Shown here: one piece after another, positions 27,039 to 35,470 of the stretch | Numbering within the stretch: the first letter of the stretch is position 1 | How the letters are laid out: each line of letters starts with the position of its first letter | Assembly (NCBI GenBank): GCA_958295785.1 | Contig: OY282377.1 | Location: 1,378,394 to 1,442,393, forward strand | Source of the DNA: an uncultured Latescibacterota bacterium | GTDB lineage: Bacteria > Latescibacterota > UBA2968 | Length of the DNA stretch: 64,000 bases | Direction: 5' to 3' | The notes under the pieces: model-generated | The model's database searches: none | The model's input: only the letters and a program-made list of their open reading frames with translations | What the model was told of the DNA's origin: nothing | Program-made: the position numbers and the translations under genes

Positions 27039-27800
27039 ATGGCTGATAATCTGCTCAAAGACAAACTTTCCAACGGCGAAGTTGCCATTGGGCCATTCGT
27101 CAACCTCAGTTCTGGCGCGCTCATCGAGATCGCGGCTTATAGCGGGTTTGATTTTGTCATTCTCGATACAGAACACGGGCCGCTCGACATTCTCACCTGC
27201 GAAGACCTCTGCCGCGTTGCCCACGGGGTCGAGATCACGCCCATTGTGCGCGTGCGAGAAAACGATCCCGCGCAAATCCTGCGCGCTTTGGATATCGGCG
27301 CAGGCGGCGTGCAAGTGCCGCAAATCTGCAACAAAGCCGATGCCGATGCCGTGGTGCGGGCGGCCAAGTATGCGCCGCTGGGCATGCGGGGCGTCTCGCC
27401 CTATACCCGTGCGGCCCGTTATTTTGCCGATGGCGCGGCTATTTTTGAACGCCTCAATGCTTCATCGATGGTGCTCATTCACATTGAGGGCGTGGAAGGG
27501 CTTGAAAACCTCGAAGAAATCATCTCTGTGCCGGGTCTCGATGTCGTCTTCTTGGGGCCTTACGACCTGTCGCAATCATTGGGCATACCCGGCCAAGTCC
27601 ACGATCCGCGCGTGGTGGATCGCATGCGCGAAGCCGCAAAATTGATCAACCAAGCCGGGCTCACGGTCGGCACATTTGCCGATTCCCCCGAGGCCGCAAA
27701 GCGTTGGATCGATGCCGGTGTGGGTTACATATCGCTTTCCGTGGATACGGGTATCTACCTCTATGGCTGTCGTCAAATGCTTCGCGGCCTGCGCGAATAA
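27039..27800 (+). CDS. HpcH/HpaI-family aldolase
   Basis: A 253-aa class II, metal-dependent aldolase of the 2,4-dihydroxyhept-2-enedioate or 2-keto-3-deoxy-sugar-acid type. It cleaves 2-keto-4-hydroxy acids to pyruvate and an aldehyde. Landmarks are ILDTEHGPLDI (about 44-54), GVQVPQICNKADADAVV, PLGMRGVSPYTRAARY, the metal ligand region LIHIEGVEGLEN (about 147-158) and VVFLGPYDLSQSLG with its Asp. AGAGGAG precedes the ATG. It follows the sulfatase by 66 bases on the same strand and may share a transcript. The spacer contains the filler GACCACTGACCGCTGACC. Confidence 0.92.
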   Translation: MADNLLKDKLSNGEVAIGPFVNLSSGALIEIAAYSGFDFVILDTEHGPLDILTCEDLCRVAHGVEITPIVRVRENDPAQILRALDIGAGGVQVPQICNKADADAVVRAAKYAPLGMRGVSPYTRAARYFADGAAIFERLNASSMVLIHIEGVEGLENLEEIISVPGLDVVFLGPYDLSQSLGIPGQVHDPRVVDRMREAAKLINQAGLTVGTFADSPEAAKRWIDAGVGYISLSVDTGIYLYGCRQMLRGLRE

Positions 27801-27902
27801 TAACGCAAAACGAGTCACCGCTCCTTGCGAAGCACCCTCGTTTTTTTCCGCGCTGAACGCGGTTTCCTGATGTTGTGCTCCGCGTGTAGCCCCCCATAGA
27901 TG

Positions 27903-27937
27903 AAAAAAGGAGACACCGTTTGGTATCTCCTTTTTTT
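27903..27937. terminator. Bidirectional rho-independent terminator
   Basis: GGAGACACC and GGTATCTCC form a stem with a GTTT loop and one mismatch. A6 precedes it and T7 follows, so it works for the aldolase transcript on the plus strand and the DksA-like gene on the minus strand. Confidence 0.8.
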
Positions 27938-27942
27938 ATGAC

Positions 27943-28383
27943 CTATTCATCGTCATCGGTTGACAGGGGCAAGTCTTCTTGCCTCAAAACGCGGCGGCGG
28001 GGCCGGCTAAATTGCTGTGGGGCGCGTTCGAGACGTTCTTGAACTTGTACGGTATAACGCGCTGTCGGTACGGCCTCGAGTCGTGCGGGATGAATTGGCT
28101 CGCCCGATTCTTCGCAGAAGCCATAAGTTCGGTTTTCAATTTTTTGCAGGGCATTGTCAATTTCAGCCAATTCGTTCCGCTCGTGACTGCCCAAGGTCGT
28201 CATCAATTCCAGCGACGACGCATTGCCGGCCGCATCGAGTGGATCCGCGGCGATATTGCCTCTAATTTCGTCGAGATCTTCGTCTTGACTGAGCACTTGT
28301 TTGAGCAACTCGCGCCTCCGCTCAATCAGAAGTTTTCGATAAAACTCGAGCTTTTTTTTTCTCAAAGGTCTATGCTTTGCCAT
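27943..28383 (-). CDS. DksA/TraR-family protein with most zinc cysteines lost
   Basis: A 146-aa protein with the DksA layout: a basic N-terminus, a coiled-coil (about 10-90; FYRKLLIERRRELLKQVLSQDEDLDE, ASSLELMTTLGSHERNELAEIDNALQKI) and the C-terminal knob YGFCEESGEPIHPARLEAVPTARYTVQVQE. In the classical protein four Cys bind zinc there; here only the first remains, the others reading Ser, Thr and Gln. DksA relatives without zinc ligands are known. It would bind the RNA polymerase secondary channel and modulate initiation. It has a C-terminal extension rich in Arg, then Asp (STDDDE). Confidence 0.85.
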   Translation of the reverse strand: MAKHRPLRKKKLEFYRKLLIERRRELLKQVLSQDEDLDEIRGNIAADPLDAAGNASSLELMTTLGSHERNELAEIDNALQKIENRTYGFCEESGEPIHPARLEAVPTARYTVQVQERLERAPQQFSRPRRRVLRQEDLPLSTDDDE

Positions 28384-28446
28384 TGCCTGCTGGCTCCCTT
28401 TGGGTTATTTGCTCAGGTGAAGAGGCAGTTCCCGTCCTGTTCGACA

Positions 28447-28875
28447 TCACAGCAACTCGATTCCTCTCGAACGATAGATGTTCTCAAAATCGCGGAGATT
28501 GAACGTGAGCATCGCGTCTATGCGGACATTGGTGTCGTCGAGGATTGCACAGAGCACTGAATCCACGAGGCTCATCGCGTTGCGCCGCGTTTTGGCCCGT
28601 GTAAGCGCGTTCTCGTAGGCGTCGAGTCGATATGGGGAATCGTTGAGCAATGCGATATGAGGGCCGCGAAGGATGCTCTCGAACCGCGCAATCGTTGCCG
28701 GCCTCCGCGCAAACCGCGTGTTGATGGTCTCGTACAGGATTGACCACGGTATGACGGGAGAGAGGATTTCAAGCCATTCTCGTTTTTCGACGGCATCGGC
28801 GTGATAGCGGTCTCTCGGGTTGAAGAGCGGAAAGAAAAAGCCCGAGTCCACCAGAACTTTAGAAGGCGTGGTCAT
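28447..28875 (-). CDS. PIN-domain RNase, VapC-like toxin
   Basis: A PIN nuclease of about 142 aa. The acidic triad and extra acidic residue are visible: VLVDSGFFF (first Asp, about residue 8), SILYETIN (Glu), MSLVDSVLCAI (Asp) and FNLRDFENI (Asp). PIN toxins cleave RNA in a metal-dependent way. The start at 28875 (MTTPSK) lies inside the end of the 111-aa gene upstream, an overlap of 17 bases, so the two are translated together. Starts at 28881 or 28944 are possible. The partner may be the antitoxin, although it does not look like a usual VapB. Confidence 0.8.
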   Translation of the reverse strand: MTTPSKVLVDSGFFFPLFNPRDRYHADAVEKREWLEILSPVIPWSILYETINTRFARRPATIARFESILRGPHIALLNDSPYRLDAYENALTRAKTRRNAMSLVDSVLCAILDDTNVRIDAMLTFNLRDFENIYRSRGIELL

Positions 28876-29194
28876 CGACATCGGCCTCGTCGTATTCCTC
28901 GTGCAGTCCGTAACCCACCCAAGGCGCGCTCTTGCGGCGACCAACGAGGAAGCGTCCCCGTATGTTTTTTTTCTTCGGATAGACGATATATATCCGCGAG
29001 CGTTTGTCCAGCGCGACCGCGTCCTCTATCTCTGCCTTGAGGGATTCACACAGGGCTTCTCCGTCATGAGAAAACCAAAAACACGCCACACTACTGCCGC
29101 ATTCTTTTGCATTTTGATCATCGAGCCATGCGTACAGGCCTTCGTAATCGCCTCGCACACCGAGATCAAAAGACAGCCAAATTAATTTTTTCAC
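28859..29194 (-). CDS. Conserved small protein preceding the PIN toxin
   Basis: A 111-aa protein that starts MKKLIWLSFDLGVRGDYEGLY and contains KECGSSVACFWF, SLKAEIEDAVALDKRSRIY and GRFLVGRRKSAPWVGYG. I have met this arrangement as a conserved hypothetical family of about 110 aa in varied bacteria, but no function is known to me. The end overlaps the PIN gene by 17 bases. It may serve as the antitoxin or as an independent stress protein. No helix-turn-helix or membrane segment is visible. Confidence 0.7.
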   Translation of the reverse strand: MKKLIWLSFDLGVRGDYEGLYAWLDDQNAKECGSSVACFWFSHDGEALCESLKAEIEDAVALDKRSRIYIVYPKKKNIRGRFLVGRRKSAPWVGYGLHEEYDEADVDDHAF

Positions 29195-29290
29195 GCGCTT
29201 ATCCTCTGGGCTTTTGGGTTGCGATGTAAAAGTGAAACAATTTATGGAAGTAGAAAAACAATGTCAAGTTTATGGGGAAAATGGATCGCG

Positions 29291-31000
29291 CTATCCCCGA
29301 AGTGCGATCAAAAAATCTTCTGCGGAAAGCGCGTTGGGCACGTCAGCGGGGGTTAGACCGCCTTTGCGGGCGATGCCCAAGCCATAACGCATATTTTCGA
29401 GCTCCTCGATGCTGTGGGCGTCTGTGTTGATCGGAATTTGCACGCCTTTCTGCCGAGCGTAATTTAGCAATCGCCAGTCCATATCCAAGCGGGCGGGATT
29501 GGCATTGATCTCTATCGCGGTGCGCGCCTCGGCAGCGGCGTCGATAACGGCCCTCATATTGACCGGATAGCCCTCGCGCGAGAGCAGCAACCGACCCGTG
29601 GGATGCCCCAAAATATCGACATTCGGATTTTGAACCGCGCACATCAACCGCTCGGTGGCCTCTTTTTCGGTCATTGAAAACTTCGAATGCACGGATGCGA
29701 CCACCAGATCAAATTCGGCCAAAAACGCATCATCAAAATCCAACCGCCCATCGCTCAAAATATCGACCTCGATCCCCTTCAACACCCGAATGCCCGCCAC
29801 CGCATCGTCAACGCGGTCGATCTCGTCCCACTGCGAACGCACGCGGTCTTCGGTCAGTCCATGGGCATAGGCGGCGGCCTTGCTGTGATCGCAAATGCCA
29901 ATATAGGTATAGCCCAATGCTTTAGCGGCCCGCGCCATGGCCTCAACGCCGTGCCGCCCATCGCTATATGTCGTGTGTACGTGAAGCGTGCCCTTGAGGT
30001 CGGCTCGCGCGACCAACTCGGGCAATGGGCCTCGTGCGGCGCGCTCGATCTCGCCGTTGCCCTCGCGCAATTCCGGCGGAATATCATGCAGCCCCAGCGC
30101 GGCAAATAATGCTTTTTCGTCGGGGCAAATCGCGTTTTCATTCCCGCGAAACAACCCGTATTCGTCGAGCTTCATCCCCCGGTCTTTTGCCCGTTGCCGC
30201 ATCGCGGTATTGTGTTCTTTGTTGCCTGTAAAATGGTGCAACGCACAGGGAAAGGCCGCATCCTCCGCGATCCGCAACTCTGCGCGCATGCCCGAATCCA
30301 ACCCCGCGCTCACTTTGGTTTTGCCGCGCTTTGTCACCTCTGCCACACCGGGACAATGGACAAATGCCTCGGCGAGGGCTTCCCCATCTTTCGCGCTTGC
30401 GACGATAACGACATCCTCGCTCGTCTCCGCGCATCGGCGCACGCTGCCCGCGATAGTCACGCGCGTCACCCCCGGTTGCTCGGACAGGTACGCGCGCAAT
30501 GCCTCGGCTTCGGTTTGTGCGGTGTGGCACAGGAATCGCCCGCGTTGTCGTTGCAAGAAAGACACGCCGCGCAGGATGTTTTGGGCCGTTTTCTTGCCAA
30601 AGCCGCGCAGTTTTTCGATTTCGCCGGCCGCGCACGCCTTAGCGAGTGCATCCACGTCGGCAATGCCGAGTTGTTCGTAAATAGACCGCACGCGCTTCGC
30701 GCCCAGGCCGGGCACTTCAATCATCTCGAGCACCCCCTCGGGCAGCGCGGCGCGCAACTCGTCCATCCCCGGTAACGCGCCCGTTTCGATCAGCGTTGCG
30801 ATATTTTCCGCCATCTTGCCGCCAATGCCGCGCACCGATTCCAATTCGCCGCGCGTGCTCAAATCCGCAGCGGGTTCTCGCAACAGGTCAATTTGTCGCG
30901 CCGCATGGGTGTACGACCGAATGCGAAACGCATTTTCGCCGTTCAATTCCATCAGCGTGGTCATCTCTGTCAGCGCGTTTGCAATGTCTTTGTTGGTCAT
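29291..31000 (-). CDS. polX: PolX-family protein (Pol beta-like domain, PHP exonuclease)
   Basis: A 569-aa protein in PolX order: N-terminal 8-kDa-type and helix-hairpin-helix region (about 1-150; VRGIGGKMAENI, VPGLGAKRVRSIY), nucleotidyltransferase core (about 150-310) and PHP phosphoesterase (about 335-569; HVHTTYSDGRHG, GICDHSKAAAYAHGL, EIDRVDDA, EINANPARLDMDWR, NTDAHS). In active PolX the metal-binding Asp pair lies in a GDIDI-type motif; here it reads SEDVVIV, and a later Asp is Glu (AELRI). Polymerase activity is therefore doubtful, while the 3'-5' exonuclease or AP-endonuclease PHP site looks complete. A role in base-excision repair is typical of the family. Confidence 0.9.
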   Translation of the reverse strand: MTNKDIANALTEMTTLMELNGENAFRIRSYTHAARQIDLLREPAADLSTRGELESVRGIGGKMAENIATLIETGALPGMDELRAALPEGVLEMIEVPGLGAKRVRSIYEQLGIADVDALAKACAAGEIEKLRGFGKKTAQNILRGVSFLQRQRGRFLCHTAQTEAEALRAYLSEQPGVTRVTIAGSVRRCAETSEDVVIVASAKDGEALAEAFVHCPGVAEVTKRGKTKVSAGLDSGMRAELRIAEDAAFPCALHHFTGNKEHNTAMRQRAKDRGMKLDEYGLFRGNENAICPDEKALFAALGLHDIPPELREGNGEIERAARGPLPELVARADLKGTLHVHTTYSDGRHGVEAMARAAKALGYTYIGICDHSKAAAYAHGLTEDRVRSQWDEIDRVDDAVAGIRVLKGIEVDILSDGRLDFDDAFLAEFDLVVASVHSKFSMTEKEATERLMCAVQNPNVDILGHPTGRLLLSREGYPVNMRAVIDAAAEARTAIEINANPARLDMDWRLLNYARQKGVQIPINTDAHSIEELENMRYGLGIARKGGLTPADVPNALSAEDFLIALRG

Positions 31001-31157
31001 TCAAAACCACCCGTGAAATGTAGTGGACATTTGGGGATCAGCACGTATTTTAACGCGCAAGGCGCGGTCAGCAAAACAAGCGATCAAGGGGAATGGGCAG
31101 GGGCTGACCGCTGATCGCTTGCACACACCAATATAGACAGAGAAAGGCAGCGCGTCA

Positions 31158-32195
31158 ATGAACCGGAAATTAAAAATTGCAGTCGTCGGATTGGGGCGCA
31201 TCGGCTGGCGGTTTCACTTTCAGCAGGTGCTCACCTCCGATCAATTTGAACTCACCGCAGTGGTCGATTCCCTGCCTGACCGATTGGCCGAGGCCCGCGC
31301 AGCAGCGGGTTGTGAAACCCTGATGGATTTTGACGATCTGTGGTCGAGGCCCTCGCCCGATGGGGTCGTCATTGCCACGCCGACCACCTTGCACGAGAGC
31401 ATGGCGATTCGCGCCCTTGAGCGAGGTTGTCACGTCATTCTCGAAAAGCCGATGACCACGTCCATTGCGTCGGCAGACAGGATGATCGCCCAGGCGCGAA
31501 AATGCGACCGCCATATTTTTCTCTATCAACCCCATCGCCTCACCCCGGAAACGCAAACCGCACGCGAGGTGATTCAAAGCGGGTTGCTGGGGCCTGTGTA
31601 TGCGATTCACCGGGGCGTTTATCGCTATGTGCGCCGCAATGACTGGCAGAGTTTGCGAAAAAACGGCGGGGGCATGCTCAACAACTACGGCGCGCACTAC
31701 ATCGACCAACTCATCTATCTCTCGGACGATTCGCACGTTGCAGAAATCGATTGCAAACTCTGGGCTATCGCCACTCGGGGAGACGCCGACGACGTGGTCA
31801 AAGCGTGGATCAAAAAAGAATCCGGACAACTCTTAGACGTGCAGATCAATCAGGCATCGGCTTATGACATGCCCACATGGCATATTTGCGGGCAATACGG
31901 CACGGCCATTCGCACGGGCGATGCGTTCAAGGTGCGGTATTACGACCCGGCAGAAGCATTGCCGCTTTCCGTTATCGAAGGCGCCGCGCCCGACCGCAGT
32001 TATGACAACCGAGACCGATTGCCATGGCGGGAAAAGGAGTTTCCCATTACGCGAGACAAACAGCGCGATTTTTACGCCAATATCTACGATGTGATTGTCA
32101 ACGGTGTCGCGCCCTATATTCGCATTGAGGAATCGCGCGAACTCATGCGCGTGATGGATTTGTGCCGGCAATGCAATCGGGATTTTGTGGATTAG
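31158..32195 (+). CDS. Gfo/Idh/MocA-family oxidoreductase
   Basis: A 345-aa NAD(P)-dependent dehydrogenase. The nucleotide-binding fold starts IAVVGLGRIGWRFHF (about 7-21); EKPMTT (about 96-101) is the family motif with the catalytic Lys; the C-terminal half forms the substrate sheet. GGGMLNNYGAHYIDQL near residue 170 carries the usual His. It oxidises a sugar or cyclitol. The next gene, a sugar-phosphate isomerase-like protein, begins 32 bases later on the same strand, so the two form an operon for one sugar pathway whose substrate is unknown. AGAAAGG precedes the ATG. Confidence 0.92.
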   Translation: MNRKLKIAVVGLGRIGWRFHFQQVLTSDQFELTAVVDSLPDRLAEARAAAGCETLMDFDDLWSRPSPDGVVIATPTTLHESMAIRALERGCHVILEKPMTTSIASADRMIAQARKCDRHIFLYQPHRLTPETQTAREVIQSGLLGPVYAIHRGVYRYVRRNDWQSLRKNGGGMLNNYGAHYIDQLIYLSDDSHVAEIDCKLWAIATRGDADDVVKAWIKKESGQLLDVQINQASAYDMPTWHICGQYGTAIRTGDAFKVRYYDPAEALPLSVIEGAAPDRSYDNRDRLPWREKEFPITRDKQRDFYANIYDVIVNGVAPYIRIEESRELMRVMDLCRQCNRDFVD

Positions 32196-32227
32196 CAGCG
32201 CAGTGAACCCCAAACAAAGGATGTGCG

Positions 32228-33091
32228 ATGAAATTGTCACTCACTTCTGTCATGCTTCCCCGATGGGATTTGGAAACCACATTTGCAAAACTCGCAGCAC
32301 ACGGGTACGAGGGCATTGAACTCCGCTGTCGGTACAATCCCGAAGACCCCAACGCTGAATTGTCCAACTGGGGCCGGCATCTCACCGACGTCAGCCCGGA
32401 CAATATTTTGGACAAAGCGGCGCAGATCCGCGACCTCTCGGAACAAACCGGGGTGCGCGTGTGCGCCCTCGCGCCGAATTTTACGTGCGATCAGACCGAG
32501 ACCATCGACAAAATTTTCAAAGGCGCGCTCGCCATCGATCCCGACAATCCCCCGCTCATTCGCATTGGCGCGCAGCGGCACGACCGATCCCGACCCTATT
32601 TGCCGCAATTCTTGGGCGCACGCACGGGCTTTGCCCATTTGGTTGAACGGGCGCGCGATTGCGGGGTCAAGATCATCTACGAGATTCACGTTGGCACCAT
32701 CGCGGTAAGCGCGTCTCGCGCCATTGAACTCCTGAAAAATTTGGATCCCAATCACATCGGCGCCATATTCGACGTGCCCAACATGATCCGCGTTGGGCTT
32801 GAAGACAGCAAAATGGGCCTCGAATTGCTCGGCCCGTACCTCGCGCATGTACACATCGGCAATGCCACGCCCGTGCAAACCCAACGCGACGCCACCGGAA
32901 GCATGCACTGGCAATGGGATTTTTGCGACCTGCGAGAAGGCATGGCCGATATTCCCCAAATCATCCAAGACCTCAAGGACGTGGGCTATCAGGGCTACAT
33001 CTCGCTTGAAGAATTTGGCCCGGGCGACGACGAAGAGAAGATCAGTAGCGAAGGCGCGTATTTGAAAACCCTCATATCAGGTGAGATGTAA
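32228..33091 (+). CDS. Sugar phosphate isomerase/epimerase (xylose isomerase-like)
   Basis: A 287-aa TIM-barrel protein of the AP-endonuclease-2-like family. Landmarks: MLPRWDLETTFAKLAAHGYEGIELR (first strand), GVKIIYEIHVGTIA (about 154-167) with the metal Glu, HIGAIFDVPNM (about 177-187) with Asp, HVHIGNATP (about 211-219) and GYISLEEFGPGD (Glu, about 257-268). It probably isomerises the keto-sugar made by the dehydrogenase upstream. The last codons ATG TAA coincide with the left end of the MITE-like element at 33086, so the natural C-terminus may have been trimmed. Confidence 0.9.
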   Translation: MKLSLTSVMLPRWDLETTFAKLAAHGYEGIELRCRYNPEDPNAELSNWGRHLTDVSPDNILDKAAQIRDLSEQTGVRVCALAPNFTCDQTETIDKIFKGALAIDPDNPPLIRIGAQRHDRSRPYLPQFLGARTGFAHLVERARDCGVKIIYEIHVGTIAVSASRAIELLKNLDPNHIGAIFDVPNMIRVGLEDSKMGLELLGPYLAHVHIGNATPVQTQRDATGSMHWQWDFCDLREGMADIPQIIQDLKDVGYQGYISLEEFGPGDDEEKISSEGAYLKTLISGEM

Positions 33092-33569
33092 TACCAGTTT
33101 GATTTTTAGTTGTCCGTATCCTGCCTGCCATCAGGGATGAATGAGGAATGGGGAACAGACGTTCCGTAAGGATCATGCGTTGCTCGTCTCAAGCGTTTGG
33201 TTCTGCCTCCTTGTGGGTTGCCTTCGATGCGTTGGCTACGCCTGTGCCTACGGCGTGCGGCGACTTCCTTTTTTTTGCTGTTAAAAAAAGGAAGCAAAAA
33301 ATGCCGCTCTCAAACGCCGAGGGGTGCTCTGCACAGCGCAAATCGCTTTTGTAATAGGACGACATGCGTTGGCCTGCGAGGTGGGTTGCAAGATGGCTGT
33401 CGGTTGCGAGACGGCCTTGCGCGCTGTGCGCGATGGCATGATCTGATGGTCTTTTGGGATGGCCTGGTTGCCATGGCTTCTCTGAATGACTGCGTAACGG
33501 CAAGAGGATCAATGGCGGGTCGCAGATCGCATCACATCAGGCCAATAGCAAATCAATTTGGTATTACAT
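33086..33569. mobile_element. MITE-like element, copy 1 (484 bp)
   Basis: Ends ATGTAATACCAGTTTGATTT (33086-33105) and its near inverse (33550-33569, two mismatches of 20) bound a non-coding segment containing a T-rich/A-rich hairpin (about 33269-33300) and the text ACGCCTGTGCCTACGGCGTG. A related, inverted copy lies at 55569-55990. No transposase is inside, so it would move only in trans. It occupies the stretch between the isomerase and the aldo/keto reductase, which has no gene. Confidence 0.75.
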
Positions 33570-33583
33570 TTCCCCTCTTACGT

Positions 33584-33639
33584 CTTGTATCTTTGGGCGA
33601 GCACGGGGGCATCGCCCCTACGTTTCTATCCTCGCATCT
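33584..33639 (+). repeat. Dispersed hairpin repeat, copy R2
   Basis: TCTTGTATCTTTGGGCGAGC, then ACGGGGGCATCGCCCCTACG. It is just after MITE copy 1 and just before the aldo/keto reductase ribosome site. Confidence 0.88.
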
Positions 33640-33661
33640 TACCTCATCTAAAGGAGATACT

Positions 33662-34597
33662 ATGCCCGAACTCGAAACGCGACGCTTGGGTCGCACGGAA
33701 CTCACACCCAAAGCCATTGGCCTCGGCTGTGCTTTTCTCGGCAGTCCGCAGCGCGTCTCTGACGACATAGGCATTGCCACAGTGCGCGAGGCCATTGACA
33801 GGGGGATCAATTTTATCGACACGTCTGCCGCGTATGGCAGGGGCGAGAGCGAACGCCGCGTGGGCCTCGCGCTTCAAGATGGATACCGGGAAAAAGTCTA
33901 TCTTCAGACCAAGGCCGGCACGCATCCAGATCTGCGGCACAACTATTCGGCAAAAGCCATTCGCTGGACCGTTGAGAACAGCCTGAGACAACTCAAAACC
34001 GACTATCTCGACGCGGTGCTCATCCACGATCCGCAGGATATTGACGAAGCTTACGCGCCGGGATACGCTTCGGACGAACTCCTCGAGATGAAGGACGAGG
34101 GCCTGATCGGACACACGGGCCTTGGTTGCCGCGCGCACGATTTTCACCGCCGCGCCATTGAGACTGGGCATTGCGATATTGTCATCGCGTTTCTCGACTA
34201 CACCCTGCTCAGTCAGACCGCGGGCGAGACGACCATTCCGCTCGCGCTTGAACGCGATGTGGGCCTCATCCTCGCCAGTGTGCAGGGCATGGGCGTGCTC
34301 GCCGGGCCAAAGCCCGATTTTGAACTGACAAACCGCCGGTACCCGGGGCAAGCAGACCGCGCCCTTGCAATGTGGACGTGGTGCAATGAGCGCGGCATCA
34401 GCATTCGCCGCCTGGCCCTGCAATTTTGCCTTGCCGCGCCCTTAAATGGCAATGGCATGCTCTTGGTAGGCCCTGCATCCCCCCGCGAACTCGACGAAGT
34501 CCTCACAGATGCCACCGCCGATGTTGACCGCGACCTCTGGCAGGCGTTTGAACGAGAATTTGGCGTTGGGATTACACCAACGAAGAAGCTGTCTTAA
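33662..34597 (+). CDS. Aldo/keto reductase
   Basis: A 311-aa NADPH-type oxidoreductase with the (beta/alpha)8 fold. RRLGRTELTPKAIGLGCAFLG opens the barrel; FIDTSAAYGRGESERRVG (about 56-73) carries the catalytic Asp and Tyr; LQTKAGTH (about 84-91) the Lys; VLIHDPQD (about 118-125) the His. ARRLALQFCLA-type text near 245 lies before the cofactor end. It is of the sugar-dehydrogenase/L-fucose-dehydrogenase-like subgroup, by general look. ATG 33662 follows AAAGGAGA; the frame is open far upstream through the MITE, but that part is not coding. Confidence 0.9.
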   Translation: MPELETRRLGRTELTPKAIGLGCAFLGSPQRVSDDIGIATVREAIDRGINFIDTSAAYGRGESERRVGLALQDGYREKVYLQTKAGTHPDLRHNYSAKAIRWTVENSLRQLKTDYLDAVLIHDPQDIDEAYAPGYASDELLEMKDEGLIGHTGLGCRAHDFHRRAIETGHCDIVIAFLDYTLLSQTAGETTIPLALERDVGLILASVQGMGVLAGPKPDFELTNRRYPGQADRALAMWTWCNERGISIRRLALQFCLAAPLNGNGMLLVGPASPRELDEVLTDATADVDRDLWQAFEREFGVGITPTKKLS

Positions 34598-34611
34598 AAT
34601 GAAATATGACC

Positions 34612-34669
34612 TCTTGTATCTTTGGGCGAGCACGGGGGCATCGCCCCTACGTTTGTATCCTCGCATCTT
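34612..34669 (+). repeat. Dispersed hairpin repeat, copy R3
   Basis: TCTTGTATCTTTGGGCGAGC, then ACGGGGGCATCGCCCCTACG. A GGGTAGGTCCCGATAA sequence follows at 34679-34694 and has a relative at 55992-56010. Confidence 0.88.
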
Positions 34670-34723
34670 TCTCTTTAGGGTAGGTCCCGATAAAATTAAA
34701 ACAGCTTCTGAAGGAGCATTGGC

Positions 34724-35470
34724 ATGAAAAAAATTCTCATCACAGGCATGAGCGGGTTGATTGGGGGCGTGGTTCGCAGGCAACTCGCAGGCAAGTACGC
34801 GCTTCGCGCACTCAATCGGCGCGCTGTTGCGGGCGTGGAATGCCATCGTGCGGATATTTCGGATTTTGACGCGATTCGCCCGGCGTTTGAGGGCATTGAC
34901 ACAGTGGTTCATTTGGCCGCGGCGATCAAAAGCGATTTTGAGGGCTTTGTCGCGCACAATATCGCGGGCACGTATCACGTTTTTGAAGCATCCCGTCGCG
35001 CCGGGGTCAAGCGCGTGATCTTTGCCAGCAGCGGATCCGTCACGGCCGGGTGGGAAAACGACCCGCCCTACGACGCGATTGTGCAAGGTCGATACGCGGA
35101 CGTGCCCGAAACATGGGAGAAATTTTCCCACAAAACGCCCACGCGCCCGCGCGGCATCTACGGCTGCACCAAGGTGTGGGGCGAAGCCCTTGCGCGGCAC
35201 TATGCCGACAGCACGCCGCTCTCTGCGATTTGCCTTCGCATTGGCAGGGTCAATGCCGAAGATCGGCCCCAAGAGGCGCGCGGTTATTCCGTGTGGTGCA
35301 GCCAAAACACCATCGCACGCCTGATCGAATCGTGCATCGAGGCCCCTGGCGATCTCAAATTCGACATTTTTTACGCGGTCTCGAACAACACGTACAGCTA
35401 TCGGGACATGACGCACGCGCGCGATGTGCTCGGTTTTGAACCCGAAGGCCATGCGGAGGATTATCGGTGA
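34724..35470 (+). CDS. NAD-dependent epimerase/dehydratase (extended SDR)
   Basis: A 248-aa extended short-chain dehydrogenase. KKILITGMSGLIGGVVRRQL (about 2-21) is the GxxGxxG cofactor loop; VVHLAAAIKSD follows; FASSGSVTAG (about 104-113) has the Ser; and GIYGCTKVWGEALAR (about 142-156) the YxxxK pair. The C-terminal part is short, so the substrate lobe is small, as in sugar-nucleotide or uronate-dehydrogenase-like members. The next gene starts at a GTG overlapping the stop codon, so both are co-translated. AAGGAGC precedes the ATG. Confidence 0.9.
   Translation: MKKILITGMSGLIGGVVRRQLAGKYALRALNRRAVAGVECHRADISDFDAIRPAFEGIDTVVHLAAAIKSDFEGFVAHNIAGTYHVFEASRRAGVKRVIFASSGSVTAGWENDPPYDAIVQGRYADVPETWEKFSHKTPTRPRGIYGCTKVWGEALARHYADSTPLSAICLRIGRVNAEDRPQEARGYSVWCSQNTIARLIESCIEAPGDLKFDIFYAVSNNTYSYRDMTHARDVLGFEPEGHAEDYR

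Noticed and set aside
33197-33661. N-terminal extension of the aldo/keto reductase
   Set aside because: It runs through the MITE-like element and repeat R2; the reductase domain starts at 33662 after a good ribosome site.
34442-35452. 336-codon frame on the minus strand
   Set aside because: It is antisense to the SDR gene; it results from GC-rich third positions.
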